From Liopterus haemorrhoidalis (taxonomy: Eukaryota > Arthropoda > Insecta > Coleoptera > Dytiscidae): a DNA stretch of 64,000 bases. This document shows, piece after piece, positions 22,325 through 32,300 of this stretch (positions are counted from its first letter, which is position 1; each line of letters starts with the position of its first letter). Where the stretch lies: the NCBI GenBank assembly GCA_963971575.1, contig OZ020622.1, positions 5,990,279 to 6,054,278 of the forward strand, written 5' to 3'. The notes under the pieces were generated by a model that had not been told where the DNA came from, ran no database searches, and was given only the letters and a program-made list of their open reading frames with translations. A program made the position numbers and the translations under genes.

Positions 22325-22544
22325 TTCGATCAGCTGATTTACAGCGATCGCAGCGCGGTCATCAGTCATTGTTGAGCCCAACAGTGTTACTCCGTTTACC
22401 TTGTACTGCATTCTAACGTTTGAACGGACTAAAGCATATAAATATCTTCAGTGGGAGAAAACAAAGGTAATTATAAAGATATAATATATTTTATTTTAAA
22501 TATTATTTATATACAAACAAATCTATAATAAAAAAAATCTACAT

Positions 22545-23191
22545 CAGTACTTCTTAAACTTTTTCATTTACGACCCCTTGGTTGTAAAGCAGGTACTAGA
22601 GGTGACGCAATATAAGAAAATACCCCATGTGACTGCGTGAAGAACGCGTTTTGGTTTTGACCTCTAGTCCATTTAAAAAAAGCACAACTCAGAAACGGTT
22701 TGAGACAGCGACCTCCGGTTAAAATTTTTGGATTCTCCATAGTTTATTTAATCTAGAAAAAAATTGGGGCTTTAATCGTTTACTGCGTTTTGAGATTACA
22801 ATTTTTTAAATGATTTTCACAAATAATTTACATTATTTGTGAATTAAACAAATTACAACTCAAATAACAGTTAGGGAAAATGACCTGAGGTTAGAATTTT
22901 TGGAATTACCTGCTAAAAACTGACCCAAATCGGCTCTAACTCAAAAACTAGGAAAGCATGAATTTATTTAATATTTTTTTCATAATCCTCACCCCAAAAT
23001 TAGCTTAAAACAATATTTTGGCTAAAATTGAGTCAAATTTTAGACCAAAATTTTATATTTTTTTAAAAAAGATTTTAGATACATTAAGGGCGCCGGGAAC
23101 CACTGGGTTAAATGCAATATCAAACATTCTTACATGTCCCAAAAAATTTTACTCGACCCTTTAAGGGGTCGTAACTTAGTTTAAGAAACTG
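22545..23191. mobile_element. hAT-type MITE
   Basis: 647 bp with ends CAGTACTTCTTAAACT and GTTTAAGAAACTG and an 8-bp TSD matching at 7 of 8 positions (ATCTACAT / TTCTACAT). The interior shares a motif family (TTTTTGGATTC, TCTAGAAAAAAATTGGGGC) with 31250-32400 and 42660-43560. Confidence 0.82.
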
Positions 23192-23282
23192 TTCTACATC
23201 ATGCATGTATATTTTGAATAATTTAACATATACATAAATTTGAGAATATATTAGGAACTTTATTTAAATATTATTTATATTA

Positions 23283-24130
23283 TTAACTTTTATCTACTTC
23301 TACAATAGATTCCTCTAATGTGCCGTTAATAATAATTTCACTATTTTTATCCAACGTAATCGTCTCATTTGGATTTGTAATAATTCTATACAGTCTCGGC
23401 ATTACTTTATTTTCGTTTATCTGTAAAAACATTGTATCAGGAAATACAGGTTGAATTACTTGATTACGGTCCCAATTTTCTACACTTATATTATTAGAGA
23501 CAGGTATTTTTTGAGTTTCGATTTTATTTACAACTTTTACCCGTTCACGTTTAGTTCGTCCTAATATTTTATTTGGTATAATTTTATTGTTTTCGGGTAC
23601 AGTATTTTGATTTACTGATACTCGAACGTTCGTGAAGGTGTTTAGATCAGTGTATAATACTCCGTAGGTCTTATCAGTCGTTGTTTCAACATTTGGGTCC
23701 ACTTTCCGTTTTTTAAAATCATCATATTCATCGTCTAACCATTCTTCAAACATTTCATTTTGTTCGTTGTTTAAAAATTCAGTGTTTATTTCCTTTTGAT
23801 TGTGAAACATTTTATTTAATACTTCTTGCGTTTTCGTACAGTGGGCTTGGAAGTGTTGGAACATTTGAACTTTATCAACACAGATTCGACAGACAGTTTT
23901 TGGCAGTAGATCATCATTTTTTATCTAAAATTACGTTATTATTAAAATGTTATCGTATAATTTTAATAGGTTTTTACCTGGACCTTTGTTTCCTTTTTAA
24001 TAACTTTAACAAGAAAATGATTTTCATCTAACTGTAGAAAAGAATTGTTGTTATCTGTACATCCACATAACCGACATATTAAATTTTGACACAAATAAAT
24101 TGGGATGTCATTAGAGATTGAAATCGCCAT
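23283..24130 (-). CDS. ZAD-domain protein without C2H2 fingers
   Basis: Two minus-strand exons, 24130-23978 and 23924-23283, give 264 aa. The N-terminal ZAD zinc cluster has its four cysteines in two pairs: ICRLCGC (Cys19, Cys22) and VCRICVDKV (Cys63, Cys66), followed by an FQHFQAHC helix. ZAD is an arthropod-typical dimerisation module of transcription factors. No C2H2 finger follows, which is unusual: the remainder is acidic then basic (KILGRTKRERVKVV), with no recognised domain. AATAAA lies on the minus strand about 20 bp past the stop (plus-strand 23260-23265). The gene is divergent from mago nashi. Confidence 0.82.
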
Positions 24131-24474
24131 AGTTTTTGATTTTTTGACAGTTTTTTGAATATATTTGACAGCAAAATAATCAGCTGTGAATTTATTAGTT
24201 GATTATATTCTCCGATAGAGGTACTAATTTTTTTCACAGGAAAAATCATTTAATAAATATAAAACAGGTAAAAGCATTTGCTTTTGAAGCTTGACAAAAT
24301 TATTAAAGTAAATTTGATATTAAATTAGTTTTTATTTTTTATTAATTAGGTCATGTCGGTTCTTGATTCAGGCGTTTACAAATCGCGTGGTCTGCCATTT
24401 TAATTTATACATGTCAATTTAGACGGTGAAATATATTAAAATTCAACTAAAATTAACTTAAAGAAGACATAAAA
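24131..24474. promoter_or_regulatory. Divergent ZAD/mago intergenic promoter region
   Basis: 344 AT-rich bp lie between two divergent start codons, with a short GC-richer patch near 24380-24400. A shared promoter is inferred from layout; no specific motif is claimed. Confidence 0.45.
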
Positions 24475-24924
24475 ATGTCTTCAAACCCCACTGAATTCTA
24501 CCTGCGTTACTACGTTGGCCATAAAGGTAAATTTGGTCATGAGTTTCTCGAGTTTGAGTTTAGGCCGGATGGTAAACTTCGTTATGCTAATAATTCAAAT
24601 TATAAAAACGATACAATGATCAGAAAAGAAGTGTATGTACATGGTTGTGTGATGGAAGAATTGAAACGTATTATTTTGGATTCTGAAATAATGCAAGAAG
24701 ATGATTCTTTGTGGCCGCAGCCTGATCGTATTGGAAGACAAGAACTTGAGATTGTTATTGATGATGAACATATCTCGTTTACTACCTCGAAAACTGGATC
24801 GTTAGTGGATGTAAATCAATCGAAGGATCCGGAAGGATTACGATGTTTTTATTACCTAGTGCAAGATCTTAAATGTTTAGTGTTTTCACTCATCGGTCTT
24901 CATTTTAAGATCAAACCTATATAA
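24475..24924 (+). CDS. mago: Mago nashi, exon junction complex core subunit
   Basis: A single exon of 149 aa, the family's normal length. Near-universal blocks are intact: [75 protein letters not shown] and terminal [12 protein letters not shown]. Mago pairs with Y14 (tsunagi) to lock eIF4A3 on spliced mRNA, acting in NMD, splicing and mRNA localisation. The absence of introns could reflect an ancestral intron-poor gene or a retrocopy; the intact, conserved ORF in a divergent arrangement argues for function. Start: ATG in AAAATGTC context. Confidence 0.98.
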   Translation: MSSNPTEFYLRYYVGHKGKFGHEFLEFEFRPDGKLRYANNSNYKNDTMIRKEVYVHGCVMEELKRIILDSEIMQEDDSLWPQPDRIGRQELEIVIDDEHISFTTSKTGSLVDVNQSKDPEGLRCFYYLVQDLKCLVFSLIGLHFKIKPI

Positions 24925-25534
24925 AATGTAAGATTATAATGAATTGTATTTATAATAAGTACTTGATTAAATGTTTTGTATGTAAACCTGAAAAATTATT
25001 TTTTATTCAACGTTTCGGGTCAAATAAATTTTCATATTGGGTCAGTCAGGGTGAATGTGAATTAAGGGTAGTTGTACAGGTCTGCGTATTATTAAAAATT
25101 CAAAATAGAGAAGTTACGCATGATTACACCTGCCAACATCTTCAGGACAGCAGTGGCGGCATTAGCTTTCTAAATTTGAGGAGCCACCGGATACTAGGAA
25201 ATATTTAGTGGGGGTGCACATTTTTATTAATTAATATGGATATTTGTAATTTTTTTAATGGATTTTTTCAAGCATATCGGGTACGTACAGCTACTGTTTT
25301 ACTGAAGACGAGTGCTTAGTATGTCAAAATGTACATTTAGAAAATTAATAAAATTTATTTATTATATGATGAGTTACGTGAATCACTTCTTTTTAAAATT
25401 TTTATTCGTTTTGGATGTCAGCGCAATCATCTTTGAATACTTATTGGGTGTAATAATTACAAGTATAGGAATAACAGTATATATTAAATTTTAATGATAA
25501 AAATTACATATTAATAAAGAAAACATTTACATAA
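24925..25534. other. Convergent 3' region between mago and the RING gene
   Basis: 610 bp of AT-rich sequence. AATAAA-type strings occur near 25022 and 25515. No gene or mobile element was recognised. Confidence 0.4.
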
Positions 25535-26542
25535 TTATTTGGATATATGTAATAATGTTTTAACAGAATTAAAGAAATTACTTATTGAACTCCATGCTTT
25601 TCGCATGCAGTTAATTTCCAATTTTTCATTTGTTTCACCTTCCGATTGACTAGATCCTAAATTAATAATTTCATCACTAATCTCATTACGTTTAACAATC
25701 ACAATTTTATATTCAAGAATGTTATCTTTTAAATACTGGCATATCTTATCAAAACTAATAGAAATAACATTAGAGCTAGGAAAAAATGTCATTATATTAA
25801 ATGCATTTTCAATTTGAGTTCTTTGTAATAATATGTCACAACCATTTTCAATAATACGTATTTCATAATCATAAAACTGATTTTCCAAACACTCACAACT
25901 TAAACTCCAACTTAAAGTTTTTTTGTTAGTATCAAATTTTTGAACAATAACAAACATAGCTGTTTTTAATTCAACGATATATAAATTTTGTACTCCAAGA
26001 TTAAATATATCCGAACATGTCCACGTTGCTATATTTTCTTCTTCGGTCCAATATTGTTCAGGATGATTTCTAGAACAATGCGCTGGCATTTCGTTGGATG
26101 GTCCATTCCAAAAACAATCTCCATATACTTGTCCAACTATACACGTTGCTATCGGAGATTGATCCTCTGAATTATCAAAACATTTATGTCCATCCAATTC
26201 ATCTAGTCTGAATCTTTTGTTACAATGTTTGCACGGAAACACCATTACCGCTGTTAAAGCTTCTAACGCACTGCTTCTTCGGAATGTTAATTTTCCTTGA
26301 CATAATGGACATTCAGACATTAATTCATGACAGAAAGAACAAATACTGTGGCCTTGTTCGCACAGCATTATAGGTGGTTGCATGTATTCATAACAAACTG
26401 GACAAACGAGTTCTGTTAGTTTTTGTGTAAGACTAGGCCGTTCTTCACTACTTCTTTTACTCGAGAGGTCCAACTCCATTTTAAGTACACAGGAAATTAT
26501 CTTATTTAGGTAATTCACTTTATCCAGTTCACTCTGACTCAT
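25535..26542 (-). CDS. SINA/Siah-like RING E3 ubiquitin ligase, single exon
   Basis: 335 aa. The RING (C3HC4) is at residues 47-81 (C47, C50, C61, H65, C68, C71, C78, C81; VCPVCYEYMQPP...CSFCHELMSECPLC). A Siah-type double zinc region follows at about 102-160 (FPCKHCNKRF...GHKC, then CFWNGPSNEMPAHCSRNH). A diverged beta-rich C-terminal part fits the SINA substrate-binding domain. Such proteins ubiquitinate substrates for proteasomal degradation. It is much more diverged than canonical sina and belongs to the expanded insect SIAH1-like set, so no ortholog name is given. An internal ATG at residue 22 is an alternative start. Confidence 0.85.
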   Translation of the reverse strand: MSQSELDKVNYLNKIISCVLKMELDLSSKRSSEERPSLTQKLTELVCPVCYEYMQPPIMLCEQGHSICSFCHELMSECPLCQGKLTFRRSSALEALTAVMVFPCKHCNKRFRLDELDGHKCFDNSEDQSPIATCIVGQVYGDCFWNGPSNEMPAHCSRNHPEQYWTEEENIATWTCSDIFNLGVQNLYIVELKTAMFVIVQKFDTNKKTLSWSLSCECLENQFYDYEIRIIENGCDILLQRTQIENAFNIMTFFPSSNVISISFDKICQYLKDNILEYKIVIVKRNEISDEIINLGSSQSEGETNEKLEINCMRKAWSSISNFFNSVKTLLHISK

Positions 26543-26559
26543 AAAATTTTTACTGCTTA

Positions 26560-27410
26560 TCTTGTACTAGATTATGCATCAATCAATATTTTTATAAATG
26601 ATTAAAATATTATGCTAATCTAAATTTATGTAATATTAGTAACAAAACTGCAAATGCACTTATAACAACTCCGTTTCAAATTTTTAATTTTATCTGTTTC
26701 AACACATTACTAAAAGTTCTTTGCTAAATATTTTTAAATATCAACTATTTTTACTAAATTTAAATCACTTGTATAAGATTTTCTTGATCTGGTTTTGATT
26801 TTGAACGTACAGTTTTACTTGATAATGGTGTAAATTTATAATATTAACTATGTCCGTAGGGGCATTATCAACAAACATTGAACGTGAACAGATAAGGCCA
26901 GGTAATTGTCTAAAAGATAAGATAAATTCCAAAGTCATTTTATGCCAATTAATGGCGTCAACAAAATTATGCGAATTTTATTACAAAATTAGTTTTGTTT
27001 ATTTAATTTTAGAATAATAAACATTCTAATTTCATCTTAGATAAACATAGTGCAATTTAACAGACTATTGTCAAATAGTTAAAGCTAGATTATGTTTAAA
27101 TAGCAGATTAATTTGTTTTTTGCAAGAGATTAAACAAAATACTTAACTCTCGTATGGTTTTATAAAGTTTTAAACGATTATCATCGGTCATAGATTAAGT
27201 AGTGCAATCTGTTCCGCCATCCCGAGTTATTTTGGTTCCGTACTCTTCTTGGTTTATACAGTAGCGTCCGCGTGTCAAAATTATAAAAAAAAGGCTGAGA
27301 TCGTTGTTAAGTTGATTCATATTTTTCCCCTCGCTGGACCTTTCTTCCCATTATGAGTTGCTACATCTTTTCAAAACCCTTAAACGCTTTGAGGTTTTAA
27401 TAAATCACAG
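26560..27410. other. Intergenic, no gene recognised
   Basis: AT-rich 850 bp between the RING gene 5' end and the eIF2B-beta 3' end. No ORF, TIR or RNA gene was recognised. Confidence 0.4.
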
Positions 27411-27416
27411 TTTATT
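27411..27416 (-). terminator. eIF2B-beta polyadenylation signal (AATAAA)
   Basis: AATAAA on the minus strand (plus-strand TTTATT) lies 16 bp past the eIF2B-beta stop codon. Confidence 0.6.
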
Positions 27417-27432
27417 ACGATAAAAAATTTAT

Positions 27433-28944
27433 TTATAACTCATAATCATCAGGATGATACAACTCTTGTAACAATCTATAAACATAAGAAGGAGCATTTC
27501 CTCCTTGATGCGATATGAATAATGTTACTAATTCTGGAGGAACGTAATCGAAGACAGGGTTATAAATATGGACTCTCCCTGCTAATTCTCCAGTTGAATA
27601 TGGTAGAACAGTTGCTGGCGAAGCACAAGTGTTAAAAGTATCTTGTTCATATGAACATAGATACGTTGGAGCTAATTTATACATCGGAGCGAGTACCATG
27701 ACTGGTACGGAATAATGTCGAGCTGCGAGTGCTAAAGTGTGGGCTCCGCAAGCTGCTCTAAGGCCCCCATTTGCCATCACTGTGTGGGTACCTATTAAAA
27801 CATTTTTATAATTTGAAATAAAAGGTATTTTCATCCATAGGATTTCTAAGCTCTATAAAATCCCAGAGTACTTAAATTCATGATTTTACAGGATAATGGT
27901 GGAGAAAGAGTGTCCACTATTTACCAGGAATTGATTTAAAAGATGTGTTCATGCACTGGCGAAAAGCAGTAGCTAGTTTTTTTAATATAATCAAAAAAAC
28001 AATTGAGGTGAAGATAACTTACCAACGATTACTTTATTGATACGGGCCATCATTGCAAATACTGCTGAATCCGGGATAAGAGTTGTATTTATTCCACTTT
28101 TACCAAGACTCACCGCCATAGCATGTCCACTACATTTCGGAGCACCCTCTACTACAATAACTTGAAACTTTCTAGTCTTAGCTGCGGATTGAAGAAAACG
28201 TTCAACAGCTGTTGATTTGCCAAGTGTCATTATTATTTCATTAGAATGAATATGTTCCGAAGCTTGATTTGCAATATTTTCCATACTAAAAATAAACAAT
28301 TTCAATTTCCCTAAGTAAATTTTTCAAGTTATATTACCTTGTTTCTAATTCCGTTTTATATTCCGCTAACTGATCGAGTAAAGAAGATTTTAAACTAGGA
28401 ATTGCTTTACAGAAATCTACAAATTCATCGGGATCTGCTGTTATTAAATGATGTAAAGATTGTTCTCCTTCGACTTTCGAACTCTAAATTTATAAAAATT
28501 GTTAAAACCGAGCAATTTATCTAATGTTGTTATACGTACTGTTACTTTTGCAACATATTCTTCTCTAATTTGTTTCAATAAATGTCTTATAACATTCGTA
28601 GGAACAGCTTCTTGAGGTAATGCGTTATGTAGTTTTCGTCCCTTTGCTCGTAACAAGTCCATGAGTTCTCTAATTCGAAAAACATAACCAACAAAATTGA
28701 AACATTCTCTTAAAAACAATGCAGATATAAAACAATTACCTTGCAGTACTCCATTCTCCATCAGTTATTGTTCCTTCCACCAAATCTTCAGTCCTTTGGG
28801 CTATTTCATAAGAAGATCTAATTTTTCTGCAACAAAAATATGATGAAATATATTTTTATTTGAAATTTAATACACATACTCATGTCTAATATCACTTATT
28901 AGTTTTAAAACATCTGCAGATTCTTTTCTAGTTGATTCTGGCAT
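27433..28944 (-). CDS. eIF2Bbeta: Translation initiation factor eIF2B subunit beta, complete
   Basis: Six minus-strand exons: 28944-28880, 28826-28740, 28669-28540, 28483-28338, 28285-28023 and 27791-27433. They total 1050 nt (349 aa), close to the 351 aa of the human protein, and phases join throughout. Conserved blocks: [94 protein letters not shown] and terminal ELYHPDD. eIF2B is the GDP-exchange factor for eIF2 and the target of the integrated stress response. Beta belongs to the alpha/beta/delta regulatory half of the decamer. All introns are short (51-231 bp) and free of recognisable transposons. The gene is divergent from Ir25a. Confidence 0.96.
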
Positions 28945-29389
28945 TTTTAATGTGTTTAAAAATTGACAGATTTTGACATATGTTTCGTTTTTAAGATCGG
29001 GTAATGATGGCAACTTTCAAATACATGCGGGAATGACGTAAATTTGTCTTGCCTTGATGAAAAAGTAATTTAGGGGAGGTCTTTTGCATAAAAAATAACA
29101 AATTATATCATTAAATTAATAAATTTCTTATATTATGTAAATGAGTGTTTTAAAAACAAGTAATTTTCAATCGAATAATTTATCATTGTCTATTCGTAAA
29201 CAAAGCAGTATATCTTTATTGACATTTAATTATTCAGGCTTCATACAACATTGAACTTGTTATGTTTATATCGTAAAATCACCGGGGTAACAATGAGGGT
29301 AAACAGTTAATGAAGGACATTCTGATTCGATCGAATTCCAGTAGCTTCTTTTCCGCCGAAGTTGTTGGCTCTCATTAAGAGGTGTCAAA
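28945..29389. promoter_or_regulatory. Divergent eIF2B-beta/Ir25a intergenic region
   Basis: 445 bp between divergent starts, AT-rich in the middle and GC-richer within 70 bp of the Ir25a start. A shared or adjacent promoter is inferred. It would pair a housekeeping gene with a sensory gene. Confidence 0.45.
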
Positions 29390-32300
29390 ATGATAGCGCG
29401 TGCTATATTAACGTGGCTTATCATTTTTACACAATCTAATAGGTATGGATCGGCCCAAACTATGCAGAATATTAAAATTAGTAAGTATTTATATATTTAA
29501 AAACAATTTAAAAGTAGATATAGAGCCGATATTCTCTTTGCACGCACTTACCGGTTGTTAAAATATTGATATACTTACCTACGTATCAGATATTAAAATG
29601 AATAATAAGGATAAACGGTGAAAAAATTGTAATTAGTCGTTACTTTGGGCAAAAGGCCACACCAAAAAGTTCTAACAATAACAAATAATATGGATTATTA
29701 GAATAATTTTCGTCACAACTACCATGTAATAAGTTTTATTTTGTTTCGATCGTCAGGTTTTTGAACGTTTTAATTTTTTCAGCGTACCATTTTGTTAAAT
29801 ATTTTGATATCAGCCCTGAATATTTATATTGAAAAATAACATAATTACTAGTATGTAAACTCTGCAAGATGATAATTTGAACTTAAATAACAGCTTAAAC
29901 AAATTTTTCAAAGTTTAAATGATCGGACTAATATTTATTGTAAATTTTGTTATTATAACTAGAATAAAATATTGATGAAAAATACAATCAATAAATTTTA
30001 TAGAAGTACATGTTTTGTTATTCAAACAACTGAATATTCTTTTGAAATATGCCGACAAATTTAGTTTTCTTTCTTCTTTTGTTCTCACACAAGTAAACCA
30101 TTTTCTTCTGTTAATGCCAAGTCTTTACATAGGTCTATTTTATGCCTGTTTTCCAGAATTGGACATATACCCTGTTCGGAATCAAGAAATAGTAATCATG
30201 CAATGTTCACGTGATAATTTTGTCGAACTCTCGTCGTTTGTTGGTTGTTGAGCCGTTAATTTTATGCAACAGCCAATAGTGTAGCGACTTTCACGTGATT
30301 TTATTACTATTTCTGCATTTCAAAGAGGGTATATGCTTCTTTAGTTCCTATGCCCATTTGTAATTTTGTATACCTACATATTATTGCTCAAACGTATTAC
30401 AAGACATTTCAGTTGTTTGTGTGACCCTATATTTCAACATAAAAGTATCTTGGAACATGAAAATTTCCATATTTAATGATGCAAAATTAATTTTTTAAGT
30501 TTCGCATGTCTGCAACCCGTATTACATAATGTCGAGAGGGTTGCATACATTGCAAGTACATTCAATCTTTCTTTTCTTATTAATAGATCTACTTTCGATT
30601 TTATTTTCAAATTAACAATACATATTTAATCGTTTAATAAAAAATTCAACAGCTAGAACTAATCGGATTTTTAATTGTTATTTTTTTCAATAATTTACAA
30701 AGAAATAAGGTCAACAAATGAGTTCAACAACTTTTGAGTGTCTGCATGCATGTACGTATGTATGTCTGTTCCTTCAAAACTAAAGAATGGCTACAAAAAA
30801 GTGCGTGTTCATAGCATCGGTACGATAAGCCTATTTTTATGATCCTCAGGGTCCCTGAATTTTTTTAAATATTTAAAATCAAACAAAATGTGTAAAATCG
30901 TATGGTAATAATTCCCTAAAACATAAATGCTTAAAACTCTGTAACTATTGTGTTCAGAAAATCTTTCCGCAGGCTGAAGCCTCTTTTTTATGCCTGAAAA
31001 CTCCATAATTTTTATGAACAAACATTTAGATGCTCTGCCTGAGATTCACATATTTACCTAAACAGTGTGTGATTGCCACGGTACGTAGAGACATAACGGG
31101 AGAAATGAAGTTTGGGTGCGACAACGGGCATCGCAGCTAGTATATTATAAATCCATACACCAAATTACTCACTGAAGATAATTCCGAAGCAGAGGCGAAT
31201 TAAGTTTAAGCGAATTCTATTTAAAATAATAGAGGGCCCATTTTTATTTGTGAAAATTGTAAAATAAAAAAAATCGTAACTCAAAAATGGTTAGAGATAG
31301 AGACCAGCGGTTGAAATTTTTGGAGTCCTTGTAGTTTATTTAGTCTAGAAAAAAATTGGGGCTTTAATCGTTTAATGCGTTTTGAGATTGGGACAATTTT
31401 TTTTATGGCATAATTTACATAATCTGTGAAAATTGTGAGTTTAAAAAAATCACAACTCGAAAACGGTTAGAGAAAACAACATGACGCTAGAATTTTTGGA
31501 TTCCTTGTAGTTTATTAAGTCTAGAAAAAATTAGTGGCCTTACTCGTTTTGCGTATTTTAAAATTATGACAAATTTTAATATGGCGTGATTTATAGAAAT
31601 ATTCATCTTCGCATGTATATATCTCAAAAACGAAATGCAATAAAGACCTGCGGTTGAAATTTTTGAAATCTTGAGGTACTAATTTACTTATAACCAGATT
31701 TTGAAAGAATTTTTTTTTTGAAGTTTTTTCATTTTTTTAAAATTTTTTTGAAAGTTTTGAAAATTGCTAACTAAAAAATGGTTAGGGATATAAATATGCG
31801 GCTTGAAATTTAAAAATTCTACTACACTGTTAAGTCTAAGAAAAAAATTGGGATTAAATAAACATATTATTAAGTTTTGTAGGGGCAGTAATCCAAAATC
31901 CTTGAAAATGGCCAAAAATCGAAAAAATCGTAAGGGGTAGACCTTAAAAAAATCGTGATTTTGAAGTAAAAAATTTTTGTCTCCAATTTTATTGAAAATT
32001 GGTACAAATATGTATTTTTGGTCAGAGATCAAGAATATTTGGTCCATTTTGAAGTTTGGGCAAAAGCTTCGGAATTATGGGCAAAAAACTGACCTAAATC
32101 AGCTCTAAGTCAAAAACTAGGAAAGCATGAATTTTTTAAATATTTTTTTCATAATCCTCACCCCTAAATTAGCATAAAACTATATTTTGGCTCAAGTCGG
32201 AGGCAAAAAAATTTTGATTTTCAAAATCAAAATTTTGGAAGATTTTTTTTTTATTTTTGTTCGAAAATTGGTATACTTATATATTTTTGCATTAGATCAC

